DNA of 44,705 bases from NCBI RefSeq assembly GCF_009765775.1, contig NZ_LMUU01000028.1, positions 1 through 44,705 of the forward strand, written 5' to 3'. Every line of letters begins with the position of its first letter. Within the stretch, counting starts at the first letter, position 1. The translations under genes and the position numbers were made by a program. Under the pieces are notes generated by a model. It worked only from the letters and a program-made list of their open reading frames with translations. It made no database searches and was not told where the DNA came from. Below are positions 18,381-29,315 of this stretch, in pieces. Source of the DNA: Beijerinckia sp. L45. GTDB lineage: Bacteria; Pseudomonadota; Alphaproteobacteria; Rhizobiales; Beijerinckiaceae.

Positions 18381-19433
18381 ATGACGCGCATGCTGGTCGG
18401 CTTGGCCGATGCCAGGGACGCCGCGGTCGCGGCGGCCGGCGGCGTCGATGTCGTCGAAGTGCGGATGGCGGGGATCGGGGATGCCCGTCCCCTTGATCCC
18501 ACCGCGATCCGCGCGATCCGGGCGGCATTTCCCGGGACGCTGCGGCTGCGGATCGATGATCCGGCGCAGCAGTTGGGCGCGACCGAGGCCGCCATCGCTT
18601 TCGGCGCCGACGAGATCGCGATGCCGATCGAGGCAATTCCCGAAGCCAAAAACATCCTCACGGCTTTGGCGCCGCTGACACGCCCGGTGACGCTGGTCGC
18701 GATCGTCCTTGCGGACGGCGACCTCGGCACGCCGCCTGAGGCCATGGCGGGACTCGCCGGATCCGTGGTGCTCGATGTTTGCGACGGTACCCGCCTGATC
18801 GACGCGTTGGCCATCGACCAGCTCGATGCCTTTGCCGGCGCGTGTCGCGGCGCGGCGATCCCCTTCGGCCTCGCCGGCGGATTGGAAGCGCCCGATGTCG
18901 CGCGCCTGCTGGTGCTGCAGCCCGATCTCCTCGGCTTCGACGTCGCGCTGCGCCGGGATCACCGACCGGACCACGCGCTGGACGCCAAGGCGGTGGCGAC
19001 GATACGGGCGCTGATCCCACACGATGCGCGCGTGCGCGGCAGCGGCGGCCTTATCCATACCGACGAGACGGACCATATCTTCGTCCACGACTTCGTCGCG
19101 CTGCTTTCGATCGGGGCCTATCAGGCCGAGCGTGGCGTGCGCCAGCGCGTCCGCTTCAGCGTCGATGCCGACGTGCGCCGACCGGCCGAACCGCCGACCG
19201 ACATGCGCGGCGTCTTCTCCTACGACATCATCATCGAGACCATCCGCGTGCTGGCCGCCCGCGCCCATGTCACCTTCGTGGAGACGCTGGCCGAGGAGCT
19301 CGCGGCCACCCTGCTCGCCTATCCGCAACTGACGCTGGTGTCGGTGAAGGTCGAAAAGCTGGATGTCATCGAAGGCTCGGTCGGCATCGTCATCACCCGA
19401 GATCGGGCGAGCCTACCGATAGGCGCCGCCTGA
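18381..19433 (+). CDS. folB: MfnB-like domain fused to dihydroneopterin aldolase (FolB)
   Basis: The 350-residue product has two parts. Residues 225-345 are FolB: HDFVALLSIGAYQAERGVRQ with Glu250, YDIIIETIRV, VETLAEELA and SVKVEKLDVI with Lys326, expected to convert dihydroneopterin to 6-hydroxymethyl-dihydropterin. Residues 3-212 look like the TIM barrel of MfnB, the synthase of the furan precursor of methanofuran: LVGLADARDAAVAAAGGVDVVEV at the front, FGLAGGLEAPDV and LLGFDVAL near the end. The lysines expected from archaeal MfnB appear replaced (Arg28 in VEVRMAG; none in EIAMPIE or GLEAP). I chose the ATG at 18381, six bases after GGAG. It is coupled to folP by TGATG. Confidence 0.82.
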   Translation: MTRMLVGLADARDAAVAAAGGVDVVEVRMAGIGDARPLDPTAIRAIRAAFPGTLRLRIDDPAQQLGATEAAIAFGADEIAMPIEAIPEAKNILTALAPLTRPVTLVAIVLADGDLGTPPEAMAGLAGSVVLDVCDGTRLIDALAIDQLDAFAGACRGAAIPFGLAGGLEAPDVARLLVLQPDLLGFDVALRRDHRPDHALDAKAVATIRALIPHDARVRGSGGLIHTDETDHIFVHDFVALLSIGAYQAERGVRQRVRFSVDADVRRPAEPPTDMRGVFSYDIIIETIRVLAARAHVTFVETLAEELAATLLAYPQLTLVSVKVEKLDVIEGSVGIVITRDRASLPIGAA

Positions 19434-20263
19434 TGCGCCCGGACGCCGCCGCAAAGCGCGATACGTTCTTCGCCGCGATCGGTTCGCGCTCCCTGCTGAT
19501 GGGCATCGTCAACGTCACGCCGGATTCGTTTTCCGACGGCGGGCGCTTCGTGGCCCCGGAGGCTGCCATCGCCCAGGCCCGCGCCCATGTCGCGGCCAGT
19601 GCCGCCATCATCGACGTCGGCGCGGAATCCACGCGACCGGGTTACACGCCTGTCTCCGAGGCCGAAGAGCTGGCGCGGCTCGAGCCGGCGCTGACGGCGC
19701 TGATCGCCTCGGTCGACGTGGCCGTGTCGATCGATACGACCAAAGCTGGCGTGGCGCGCGTGGCGCTGGCCGCCGGCGCCGCCGTGGTCAACGATCAGTG
19801 GGGCCTGCAGCGCGACCCCGCGATGGCCGTCGTCGTCGCCGAAGGCGAGGCCGGCCTCGTCATCATGCACAATCGCGACGACATCGATGCCGCCATCGAC
19901 ATCATGGACGACATGCGCCGCTTCTTCGACCGCTCGCTCGCACTGGCCGACCGCGCTGGGATTCCCCATCACCGCATCATCCTCGATCCCGGCATCGGCT
20001 TCGGCAAGAGCAAGGCGCAGAACCTGGCCGCGCTGCACGGCATCGCCGCGCTGCGCGGTTACGGCCTGCCGGTGCTGGTCGGCGTCTCCCGCAAATCGCT
20101 CTTCGCCGCCCTCATCGGCGCCACCGACGTCGCCGACCGGCTGATCGGCACGCTCGCCGCCAATCTCGCCGCGGCGGCACGCGGCGCCGCGATCTTCCGC
20201 GTTCATGACTGCGCGGAAAACCGCGCGGCGCTGACCGTGTTCGACGCCATCGAGCGCGCCTGA
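19433..20263 (+). CDS. folP: Dihydropteroate synthase
   Basis: FolP joins hydroxymethyl-dihydropterin pyrophosphate to 4-aminobenzoate and is the target of sulfonamides. The 276-residue product shows the family motifs in order: LLMGIVNVTPDSFSDGGRF, IIDVGAESTRPG, VSIDTTKAGVARVAL, ILDPGIGFGKSKAQN and VGVSRKSLFAAL. Start and stop are both in TGATG overlaps, with the folB fusion upstream and folK downstream, so translation is coupled and stoichiometry likely controlled. The frame is open upstream to 18779, but the ATG at 19433 fits both the overlap and the family N-terminus. Confidence 0.96.
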   Translation: MRPDAAAKRDTFFAAIGSRSLLMGIVNVTPDSFSDGGRFVAPEAAIAQARAHVAASAAIIDVGAESTRPGYTPVSEAEELARLEPALTALIASVDVAVSIDTTKAGVARVALAAGAAVVNDQWGLQRDPAMAVVVAEGEAGLVIMHNRDDIDAAIDIMDDMRRFFDRSLALADRAGIPHHRIILDPGIGFGKSKAQNLAALHGIAALRGYGLPVLVGVSRKSLFAALIGATDVADRLIGTLAANLAAAARGAAIFRVHDCAENRAALTVFDAIERA

Positions 20264-20754
20264 TGGACTGGATCGACATCGGCCTCGGACTCGGTGGCAA
20301 CGTGGGCGACGCCCCGGCAGCAATCGCCGAGGCACTGCGGGCGTTGGAAGACCGCGGGCATATTCGCCTCGGCCGCGTCTCGGCCATCTATCGTACGCCC
20401 CCGTGGGGCCCGGTGCCGCAGGCCGATTTCGCCAATGCCTGCGCGCTTGCCCAAACCGACCTCGCGCCGCGCGATCTGCTCGCGGAGGTCAAGGCCGTGG
20501 AGACCCTGCTCGGGCGCGCGCCGAGCGTCCGTTGGGGCCCCCGCCGGATCGACATCGACATTCTGTTTTACGCCGGTGCGACGCTCGACACGCCAGACCT
20601 CGTCATACCGCATGAAAGCCTGTTCGAACGCGCTTTCGTGCTGGTGCCGCTGGCCGAGATCGCGCCCGACCTGACCATCGCGGGCCGCCGGATCGCCGAC
20701 GCAGCGGTCACGATTGCGACATCCGACATCCGGCTCTGGTCCGAAGAGGCCTAA
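20263..20754 (+). CDS. folK: 6-hydroxymethyl-7,8-dihydropterin pyrophosphokinase
   Basis: FolK transfers pyrophosphate from ATP to the pterin, supplying the substrate of FolP. The 163-residue product carries LGLGGNVGDAPAAI, VSAIYRTPPWGPVPQADFAN, the signature WGPRRIDIDILFY with the metal-binding Asp pair, and IPHESLFERAFVLVPLAEIA. Length is normal. It begins at the folP stop (TGATG) and closes the folate operon. An 80-base gap then leads to the hydrolase gene. Confidence 0.96.
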   Translation: MDWIDIGLGLGGNVGDAPAAIAEALRALEDRGHIRLGRVSAIYRTPPWGPVPQADFANACALAQTDLAPRDLLAEVKAVETLLGRAPSVRWGPRRIDIDILFYAGATLDTPDLVIPHESLFERAFVLVPLAEIAPDLTIAGRRIADAAVTIATSDIRLWSEEA

Positions 20755-20834
20755 GCCTCTATGGCAGGCGCCGGGTGGCCTCTTGACCGCCATTCCACAA
20801 TAACCCGATCGTCATTTCAGAGGGATACCAAACC

Positions 20835-21503
20835 ATGGGCGAGATGCTGACACTGACCACGGCCGACGGCGCGACGATTTCGGCTTACCAAGCGACCCCG
20901 GAAGGCACGCCCAAGGGCGGCATCGTCGTCATTCAGGAAATTTTCGGCGTCAACCATCATATCCGCGGCGTCGCCGACCGCTTCGCAGCCGCCGGATACC
21001 TTGCCATCGCCCCGGCGATGTTCGACCGCGTCGAGCCCGGCGTCGAACTCAACTATGACGAAGCCGGCATGGGTGCGGGTATCGCTCTGATGCAGAAGAC
21101 CAATCACGCCGCCGCGTTGCAGGACGTCGCCGCAGCGGTCGCGGCCGCATCGAAGGCCGGCCCGGTCGGCGTCGTCGGCTTCTGCTGGGGCGGCACGCTG
21201 GCTTACGCCGCGGCGACGACCTTGGACACAGTGGCTGCGGCGGTCGGCTATTACGGCGGCGGCATCGTCGGCATCGTCGCGGACAAGCTGCACTGCCCGG
21301 TCGAGCTGCACTTCGGCGAACAGGACGACCATATCCCGATAAGCGATATCGAAAAAATTCGCCAGGCTCATCCCGGCATGGCGGTCTACACCTACCCCGC
21401 GGGCCACGGTTTCAACTGCGACGAGCGCGGAAGCTATGATAAGCCGAGCGCCGACCTCGCATGGGGCCGGACGATCGAGTTCCTCGGTCGCCACATCAAA
21501 TAA
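20835..21503 (+). CDS. Dienelactone hydrolase family protein
   Basis: A 222-residue alpha/beta hydrolase. The triad of the family is visible: Cys117 in GFCWGG, Asp164 in FGEQDDHIP and His191 in PAGHGFNC. Glu36 in IQEIFG is the residue that holds the cysteine inactive until substrate binds in known dienelactone hydrolases. Most relatives outside aromatic-degradation clusters have unknown substrates, and no ring-cleavage genes are seen here, so carboxymethylenebutenolidase activity should not be assumed. Transcribed with the molbindin gene 20 bases downstream. Confidence 0.9.
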   Translation: MGEMLTLTTADGATISAYQATPEGTPKGGIVVIQEIFGVNHHIRGVADRFAAAGYLAIAPAMFDRVEPGVELNYDEAGMGAGIALMQKTNHAAALQDVAAAVAAASKAGPVGVVGFCWGGTLAYAAATTLDTVAAAVGYYGGGIVGIVADKLHCPVELHFGEQDDHIPISDIEKIRQAHPGMAVYTYPAGHGFNCDERGSYDKPSADLAWGRTIEFLGRHIK

Positions 21504-21523
21504 TCAGCCGGAAGGAATTTTAT

Positions 21524-21730
21524 ATGAAAATCTCCGCTCGCAACCAGCTCGCTGGCACGATCCTCGAGATCCACAAGGGGGCCACGACCTCGCACGTCAT
21601 CATCGAGGTTCACGGTGCCAAGATCTTCGCTTCGGTCACCAATGAAGCCGTCGACGAGCTCGGCCTTGCCGTTGGCAAGAAAGCGACCGCAATCATCAAG
21701 GCGTCGGACGTGATGGTCGGCGTCGCCTAG
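21524..21730 (+). CDS. Molbindin (single TOBE/Mop domain)
   Basis: A 68-residue protein that is one Mop domain: KISARNQLAGTILEIHKGAT at the start and VKIFA/SVTNEAVDELGL-type strands after it. Molbindins form hexamers that bind molybdate or tungstate oxyanions in the cytoplasm. The ATG at 21524 follows an AAGGAA ribosome site; the frame extends upstream to 21461 only as overlap with the hydrolase gene. No molybdate transporter or molybdoenzyme gene is nearby, although a MOSC protein lies at the far end of the window. Hairpin 34 bases downstream. Confidence 0.9.
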   Translation: MKISARNQLAGTILEIHKGATTSHVIIEVHGAKIFASVTNEAVDELGLAVGKKATAIIKASDVMVGVA

Positions 21731-21763
21731 CAGCCGGCAAGGCGAGACGGTTTTGCAAGCCGC

Positions 21764-21793
21764 GCTACCGCATGGGAATTTCCATGCGGTAGC
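21764..21793 (+). terminator. Hairpin downstream of the molbindin gene
   Basis: A perfect 12-base-pair stem, GCTACCGCATGG with CCATGCGGTAGC, around a six-base loop (GAATTT). It lacks a T-run, so it may act as an RNA-stabilising or Rho-assisted structure instead of a true intrinsic terminator. It separates the hydrolase/molbindin unit from the branching enzyme gene. Confidence 0.6.
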
Positions 21794-21982
21794 AGGCTGG
21801 AACAATCGCGCTATTGCGCGCGGGCAGGCTTCGAAGGCTTCCCAGATCATGCCTTCGTAGTATTGGTCATCCTCTTCGTTGACTGGATCGTCAGATCCGG
21901 CGCATTTATTGGCTTCAACAGCAAAGAATTATTGAGGTAGGAGAGCCGCCGGGTTTGGCGGTGCCGAAACGGGGGGACGGTC

Positions 21983-24370
21983 GTGGCAGGAAGTGTTGCG
22001 TTCGTGTTCCGACCGGGACTGGCGAGCCCCGCCTTCAGCAATGTCCGCCTTTGCGGCTTGTGGGACAGCCACGGCCGCCCGAGTTCCGCCGAGACGCAAA
22101 TCGTCATGGCGCCGGTTGCCGACGCGGCGGGATGTCCGGCCTTTCAGGTCGCCGTCAGCTTCGACGATAGTGTTGTGGGACAAACGATACGCTGGGGCAT
22201 CCGGGCGGATGGACCAGGTGCCGCCGATCGCTGGATGATCGCCTCCGGCATCGTGCGTGACGGTGGGACGGTGTTTCTCGAGTTCGTCCTTGGAGCCGGG
22301 GACCAGACGCGGGCCTATGACCTGACCCTCGGCCGGTCTCTCGGCGCCAACATTGTTCCGGGGCCATCGGGTAACATTCTCCGCTTCAGCGTGTGGGCGC
22401 CCAACGCCAAAGACGTCGCGCTTGTCCTCGCGGATCCGTCCGTCGGCTATGTCGCCGACGACGGGACGGGCATCGTGCGGACGCTGCCGATGACCCGCGA
22501 GCCGACGGGAGTCTGGTCGACGGGACAGGATCCGATCCTCGCCGACATCGGGCACCTCGTCGGGAAGCCCTACATGTATCGCATCACCAAGGACGACGGC
22601 TCCGTCGCCTATCGTTCGGACCTCTTCTCGCGCGCGCAGATCGGCCAGGGCGGCTTCGACCCCGACGGCAAGCCCTATGGGGGGCTGCCGAGCCTGCTCG
22701 ACGGCACCAAAAGCTGCTCGGTCGTCGTCGATCCGGAGCGCGTCGTCGACGAAAACGGCGACTCGATTGCGACAGCGACGTTCTGGGCCGACGAGTTCGA
22801 TCCGGCCAAGCCGCTGCCGACGCAGACGCAGGATCTGCTCATCTACGAGCTCCACGTCGGCGCGCTGGGCTTCGGCCGCCCGGAGGCGGGGACGCTGGAC
22901 GACGCGCTCGCCTTCGTCGGCTATCTCGAAGAGCTCGGCGTCAATGCCGTCGAGCTTCTGCCGATCGCCGAGTTCCAGGGCTATGAAGGCTGGGGCTATT
23001 CGACCTCGCATTTCGCCGCGATCGAAGGCAGCGCCGGCGGCGCCGACCGGCTCAAGCACTTCGTCCGCAAATGCCACCGGCACGGCATCGCCGTGCTGCT
23101 CGACGTCGTCTACAACCACTACGACGGCGACGCCGAGCGTGCCGAATGGCAGTATGATTCCAACGACCCGCCGAAAAACATCTATTATTGGTACGAAGGC
23201 CAACCATCGGACTACCAAGACGCCGCCGGCCATCCCTTCCCGGATGGCGGCTACGTCGACAACCAGTCCACCGGCTATGCCCCGCGTTTTTCCGAGGAGA
23301 TGGTGCGCCAGCTGTTCATCAGCAGCGCCGCCGCCTTCGTCACCGACTTCCATGTCGACGGGTTCCGCGTCGATCAGACGACGGCGATTCATTCCTATGC
23401 CGTCCTGCATGCGGACGGACGCCCGGCCGATGCGGCAAAAATCGCCGGGATCGCGTTCCTGCGGCAATGGACGCAGACGTTGCGACTGATCAAACCGGGC
23501 CTCTTTCTCACGGCGGAGGATCATTCCGGCTGGGCTGCAGTGACTCAGCCCTTCGAGCAGGGCGGCCTTGGCTTCGACGCGGCCTGGTACTCCGATTTCT
23601 ACCACCATCTCGTTGATTTCGGCGACGGCGGGCCGGAATGGGCCAAGCTGGTGCGCAACGCCGGCTATGGCGATGCGCGGGCGCTGGCGATGTCGGCCTT
23701 TGCCGGCGCGCTGCGCGGCAGCGCCGACGGCAAGATCGTCTACACCGAGTCCCACGACGAAGCCGGCAACGGCCATGACACGGCGCGAACCATCTGCCTC
23801 GCGGTGAACAACGCGCCGCTCGTCGGCGACACCCGGACCTGGGCGGAGGCGCGCGTGCGCGTCGCCGCAGGGCTTTCGCTGTTGTCGGCGGGAACGCCGA
23901 TGTTCTTCATGGGCGAGGAGGTCGGTGCCCAGCAGCCCTACCGCTACAATGATTTCGTGCAGCACCGCGAGGATTTCGCCGGCCTGAAAGCCGGCAGCGG
24001 AAAAAACCTGTTCGCCTTCTACAAAGACCTGATCGCCCTGAGCTGCGGCAGCCCGGCGGTCCGCTCGCGCGCCATCGACGTGTTCCTCGCCGACGACGCC
24101 AACCGGGTGATCGGCTTCCGCCGCTGGAGCGGCGACGATGAGGTTCTGGTCGTCGCCAGCCTCAATCCCGCACCGTTCGACCATGGTTACGTCATGCACG
24201 ATGCTGCGTTCAACGGCACGCATTGGCACGAGGTGCTGAACAGCGATGCGACGGCCTACGGCGGCCACGGCCTGGGCAATTTCGGCGCGACGCTGGCGGC
24301 CGAGGGCGGCGCGTTCAATCCAGTCGTCCCCGCGACGGGGATCCTGGTGTTCCACCGGGTGACGGCCTGA
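21983..24370 (+). CDS. GH13 1,4-alpha-glucan branching enzyme-like protein
   Basis: The 795-residue product has an N-terminal beta domain of unclear type, a CBM48-like domain ([20 protein letters not shown]) and a GH13 barrel. The four barrel motifs are DVVYNHY (near residue 375), DGFRVDQTT with the nucleophile Asp near 460, LTAEDHSGW with the acid Glu near 513, and TESHDEAGN near 590. The GWGYSTSHF region and [17 protein letters not shown] entry agree with branching enzymes, but trehalohydrolase TreZ is a relative. No glgA, glgC, glgX or treY is adjacent, so the pathway is unsettled. It uses a GTG start preceded by a GGGGGGA tract. Confidence 0.75.
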   Translation: MAGSVAFVFRPGLASPAFSNVRLCGLWDSHGRPSSAETQIVMAPVADAAGCPAFQVAVSFDDSVVGQTIRWGIRADGPGAADRWMIASGIVRDGGTVFLEFVLGAGDQTRAYDLTLGRSLGANIVPGPSGNILRFSVWAPNAKDVALVLADPSVGYVADDGTGIVRTLPMTREPTGVWSTGQDPILADIGHLVGKPYMYRITKDDGSVAYRSDLFSRAQIGQGGFDPDGKPYGGLPSLLDGTKSCSVVVDPERVVDENGDSIATATFWADEFDPAKPLPTQTQDLLIYELHVGALGFGRPEAGTLDDALAFVGYLEELGVNAVELLPIAEFQGYEGWGYSTSHFAAIEGSAGGADRLKHFVRKCHRHGIAVLLDVVYNHYDGDAERAEWQYDSNDPPKNIYYWYEGQPSDYQDAAGHPFPDGGYVDNQSTGYAPRFSEEMVRQLFISSAAAFVTDFHVDGFRVDQTTAIHSYAVLHADGRPADAAKIAGIAFLRQWTQTLRLIKPGLFLTAEDHSGWAAVTQPFEQGGLGFDAAWYSDFYHHLVDFGDGGPEWAKLVRNAGYGDARALAMSAFAGALRGSADGKIVYTESHDEAGNGHDTARTICLAVNNAPLVGDTRTWAEARVRVAAGLSLLSAGTPMFFMGEEVGAQQPYRYNDFVQHREDFAGLKAGSGKNLFAFYKDLIALSCGSPAVRSRAIDVFLADDANRVIGFRRWSGDDEVLVVASLNPAPFDHGYVMHDAAFNGTHWHEVLNSDATAYGGHGLGNFGATLAAEGGAFNPVVPATGILVFHRVTA

Positions 24371-24470
24371 CCCGCAGGCACGAGGCGCAAGAGAATCGAG
24401 GAACGGCCATTGCATCACGGCTCGGGATGATCTGTTGTCGGCACGTCCGTGCCTGAGCCAGGAACCCCTG

Positions 24471-26177
<1,707 letters not shown>

Positions 26178-26180
<3 letters not shown>

Positions 26181-26294
26181 AGCATTTTCCACAAAAGTTG
26201 CGGACCTTTGTGGTCGAGAAAATACTCTTACTTTTCGAGAAGCGAGCGATTTCTAATCGCTTTGGTGATTCCACCAAAGCGGAAAGCGCTCTAG
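26178..26294. repeat. Palindromic intergenic repeat, copy B
   Basis: About 117 bases, homologous to copy A at 12526-12641; the stretch from GAGCGAT to GGAAAGCGCTCTAG is almost identical in both. It begins TAGAGCATTTT, where TAG is the ureC stop codon, and ends GCTCTAG. The internal hairpins (AGCGAT/ATCGCT-like and GCTTTGG/CCAAAGC) are kept, with a paired change in the latter (CCACC for CCGCC). Confidence 0.85.
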
Positions 26295-26652
26295 TGGAGG
26301 AGCGTTGCGGCGCCGGCATCAGAGCTTTTCGGAATATAGTCCCAAGGGAACGGCCGTCATAAGCCGGTCGCCCGCCACTACCGTGTGACTATCGCGCCGA
26401 GCCGACGGCCGTCTTGCTGCTGGCACGGAGCATTGCAGCCGTCTTCGCCGCGATTGCTCAAGCAAAGCGGCCACCTTTTCCAGGAGACAACGGCCATCAA
26501 TCATCGAATTCGTCCCGCAACGCGCATCCAATAAAGAGCGCGTTCAAGTAAGAGCCCTCGGCTCGCTCACGGCAAAACTTGAGCATGCAGATGTTGCATG
26601 TACAACCTATCCATTCGTCTAGACGAAATCGTCGTTTAAAGACCAAGCGGCG
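26295..26652. other. Intergenic stretch between convergent ureC and D-amino-acid dehydrogenase genes
   Basis: About 360 bases with no supported gene; the short frame at 26319-26531 on the minus strand has no recognisable product. Near its right end are two palindromes, listed separately. The base composition is mixed and lower in GC than in the genes. Confidence 0.45.
26584..26627. repeat. Two neighbouring palindromes
   Basis: CATGCA/TGCATG with a five-base spacer (26584-26600) and, 13 bases on, the 14-base perfect palindrome TTCGTCTAGACGAA (26614-26627). They lie downstream of both flanking convergent genes. They could be protein-binding sites or a structured 3' end of the minus-strand mRNA; no T-run is present. 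Confidence 0.4.
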
Positions 26653-28023
26653 TCATCGGCCCCTACGGCGAAAGCGCGTCGCGGCAAACGGTGCAACTGG
26701 AATTTCCGGCTCGCGTCCGTCGATCAGCTGGGCCACGACACGTCCCGTCCGGGCGCTCGAGACAAGTCCGACGTGACCATGGCCGAAAGCATAGACGACG
26801 TCCTCCGTGGATCTAGCGTGCCCGATCACAGGGAGCCCGTCCGGCGTGCTCGGCCGATGGCCCATCCAGACTTTGATCCGGCTCGCGGCGAGGTCGCGGG
26901 GCAGACCGGGAAACATCCCGAGCAGGTTGTCGCGTAAAATGTCGGCGCGGCGCCAGTCCGGTGCGGCGTCAAGGCCGGCGAACTCGACCTGACCCGCGGC
27001 GCGCAGGCCGGAGTCCGTCGCGTTGATCACCATTTTCGTGTCCGACGCCATCGCGGAGGTGCGCAAGCCGACCGGCGGGTTGGCTATGACGACGTGGTAG
27101 CCGCGCTCCGATTCCAACGGCACCCTGTCGCCGGCCGATGCCGCCAAGGGCTGGGAATGCGCGCCGGCGCAGATGACGGCGCGATCGCAGGCGATCTCGC
27201 CATGCGCCGCGGTGACGACGCTCACCAGCCGCCCGGCCTCGATCCGCAGACGCACGGCTTTGTCGCCCACGAAGACGGCGCCGCGCGCGCGGGCCAGGTC
27301 GGCAAGGGCGGCGACGTAGGCGCCGGGATTGCGGCAGCGTCCGGCTTCCTCGACGAGGAGACCGAACGTGTAGCGACGGTCGAGATCGGGCTCGCGCTGG
27401 CGCAATTCGTCGCCGGACAGTTCCAGCCACGTGATGCCGACCTTGCGACGGATCTCCCAGGCGACGCGGGCAGCTTCGAAGTCGGCGCGCGAGTGAAAGA
27501 TGTGCATGACCCCGGCCTGCTCGATCAGGTGCGGGACGCCGGCTTCGGCGGCGAGGCTCTTGTGCAGGCCGGGCGCGCCAACGAGCAGCGGCCGCAGGGC
27601 ACGCGCCGTCCTTTCGACGCGTGCCGCCGTAAAACCCGACAGCAGATAGCGCATCAGCCAGGGCGCGATTTTGGGAAGGTAGCGCCAGCGGATCGCCAGC
27701 GGCCCGAGCGGATCGATGAGATAACCCGGGACTTTTTTCCAGATCCCGGGCTCCGACGGCGGGATGACGGAGTGCGACGAAAGCCAGCCGGCATTGCCGT
27801 AGCTCGCGGCCTGCGGACCGCCGGGTTCGCCCGGTTCGATGATGGTGACGGCATGCCCCGCGCGCAAAATCTCGAGCGCGCTGACGATCCCGATGGCGCC
27901 GCCGCCGAGAATCGCGACGCGATGCTTTTTATTCAACGTCGTGGCTTTCGATGTCGCAATTTGTTGCTCAGCTGGAATGCTTCTTGCTCCGCTTACCCTG
28001 TCGGATCGGAGAAGCACAATCAT
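26653..28023 (-). CDS. D-amino-acid dehydrogenase-like FAD oxidoreductase
   Basis: This is a flavin-dependent amine oxidoreductase of the DadA type, which deaminates D-amino acids at the membrane. After about 33 atypical residues comes the dinucleotide-binding fold VAILGGGAIGIVSALEILRA, then GNAGWLSSHSVIPPSEPGIW and KVPGYLIDPLGPLAIRWRYL, as in DadA. The end reads WMGHRPSTPDGLPVIGHA and YAFGHGHVGL. The start at 28023 has no clear ribosome site; a TTG at 27936, just before NKKHRVAIL, is an alternative. It is divergent from the gltIJKL importer across a 230-base shared control region, suggesting joint use of acidic amino acids; that link is inference. Confidence 0.85.
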   Translation of the reverse strand: MIVLLRSDRVSGARSIPAEQQIATSKATTLNKKHRVAILGGGAIGIVSALEILRAGHAVTIIEPGEPGGPQAASYGNAGWLSSHSVIPPSEPGIWKKVPGYLIDPLGPLAIRWRYLPKIAPWLMRYLLSGFTAARVERTARALRPLLVGAPGLHKSLAAEAGVPHLIEQAGVMHIFHSRADFEAARVAWEIRRKVGITWLELSGDELRQREPDLDRRYTFGLLVEEAGRCRNPGAYVAALADLARARGAVFVGDKAVRLRIEAGRLVSVVTAAHGEIACDRAVICAGAHSQPLAASAGDRVPLESERGYHVVIANPPVGLRTSAMASDTKMVINATDSGLRAAGQVEFAGLDAAPDWRRADILRDNLLGMFPGLPRDLAASRIKVWMGHRPSTPDGLPVIGHARSTEDVVYAFGHGHVGLVSSARTGRVVAQLIDGREPEIPVAPFAATRFRRRGR

Positions 28024-28254
28024 AATAAAGCTGCACGTCTATCTCGACTTGGCTAACGCCGCGGATACTATCGCGCGGCACCGTAGCGACCTCGCAACGC
28101 TCTGTTGATGCTGGTACAAGACATCGTCCGCCTTGACTCAGTCGAGCGATCGATATCGCGCTGAACGGCAGATCGTGTCAAAGCCATCGCACCACGTTTT
28201 ACTGATCACCACGCCTCACTCGAGACCGTCCCTCACGAACCAAGGATGCGCAGA

Positions 28255-29166
28255 ATGATGTTCAAAATTCTCGTGGCAGGCTGCGTTGCAGCGTTGCTCG
28301 CGACGCCGTCGCAGGCGCAAGATCTCACCGGCACGTTGAAGAAAATCAAGGAAACCGGCGCGATCACGGTCGGCTATCGCGAGTCGTCGGTGCCGTTCTC
28401 CTACCTCGACGACAATCAGAAGCCGGTCGGCTTCGCCATGGACATCTGCGCCAAGATCGTCGACGCCGTGAAGACGGAGCTCAACCTTCCCAAGCTCGAG
28501 GTGAAGTACAACCCGGTGACGTCGGCAACACGCATTCCGCTGATCGCCAACGGCACCGTCGACCTCGAATGCGGTTCGACGACGAACAACGCGGCGCGTG
28601 AGAAGCAGGTCGCCTTCACCAACACGCATTTTCTGACCGCGACGCGCTTCGTCTCCAAGAAGGCGAGCGGTATCAAGACGCTCGATGACCTCAAGAGCAA
28701 GACGGCGGTTTCGACCTCCGGCACCACGAACATCAAGCAGTTGAACGACGTGAACACCGAGAAGAAGCTCGGCATCAACATCATTCCCGCCAAGGATCAT
28801 GCCGAAGCCTTCCTGATGGTCGAGACCGATCGCGCCGTCGCCTTCGCCATGGACGACATTTTGCTCGCCGGCTTCGTCGCGGGATCGCGCGATCCAAGTG
28901 CCTATGTCATCTCCGAGTTCACTTTGTCCAAGGCCGAGCCCTACGGCATCATGATGCGGCGCGACGACCCGGCCTTCAAGGCTGTCGCGGACAAGGCCAC
29001 CGCGGCGCTCTACAAAAGCCCCGAAGGCCAGGCGCTCTACGACAAGTGGTTCACCAAGCCGATCAACAAGGCCGGCCTGAACCTCAACTTCCCGATTCCG
29101 TCGTCGCTCAAGAAGGAGTTCGCCAGCCCGAGCGATTCGCCGGATCCGGCCGCTTACGCCGATTGA
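28255..29166 (+). CDS. gltI: Glutamate/aspartate ABC importer, substrate-binding protein
   Basis: Periplasmic binding protein closely resembling E. coli GltI. It has a signal peptide cut after PSQA (residue 21) and the family stretches VGYRESSVPFSYLDDNQKPV, DLECGSTTNNAAREKQVAFT, VSTSGTTNIKQLND and AKDHAEAFLMVETDRAVAFA. I chose the ATG at 28255 because AAGGA stands eight bases upstream; an ATG at 28246 sits on that ribosome site. First gene of the gltI-gltJ-gltK-gltL operon. A strong hairpin follows the stop at 29210-29242, which would let this gene be expressed more highly than the permease genes. Confidence 0.93.
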   Translation: MMFKILVAGCVAALLATPSQAQDLTGTLKKIKETGAITVGYRESSVPFSYLDDNQKPVGFAMDICAKIVDAVKTELNLPKLEVKYNPVTSATRIPLIANGTVDLECGSTTNNAAREKQVAFTNTHFLTATRFVSKKASGIKTLDDLKSKTAVSTSGTTNIKQLNDVNTEKKLGINIIPAKDHAEAFLMVETDRAVAFAMDDILLAGFVAGSRDPSAYVISEFTLSKAEPYGIMMRRDDPAFKAVADKATAALYKSPEGQALYDKWFTKPINKAGLNLNFPIPSSLKKEFASPSDSPDPAAYAD

Positions 29167-29209
29167 TCTGCCGGCCGAACGGGGCCGAGCCTTTCCCCGG
29201 CACGGGGAT

Positions 29210-29242
29210 GCGACAGCGATGGGTATCCCCCGTCGCTGTTGC
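29210..29242 (+). promoter_or_regulatory. Intercistronic hairpin between gltI and gltJ
   Basis: A 14-base-pair stem (29210-29223 with 29229-29242, two G-U pairs) around a five-base loop, without a T-run. Position and form match the intercistronic hairpins that stabilise the mRNA of a binding-protein gene and reduce transcript reaching the permease genes. A smaller CCCCG/CGGGG hairpin precedes it. Confidence 0.6.
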
Positions 29243-29315
29243 ACGATGCACGGTTGAACGCCGGCGCCTTCGCAAGGCGTGAAAGTTCTCGCGGACCGCA
29301 GGATGAGATCGCCGC

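Noticed and set aside
21929-24418. An 829-residue minus-strand open frame.
   Set aside because: It lies opposite the branching enzyme gene, which has all GH13 motifs; the frame is open because of GC-rich codon bias.
26319-26531. A minus-strand frame of 70 residues between ureC and the dehydrogenase gene.
   Set aside because: Low-complexity, no start signal and atypical codons; treated as non-coding.
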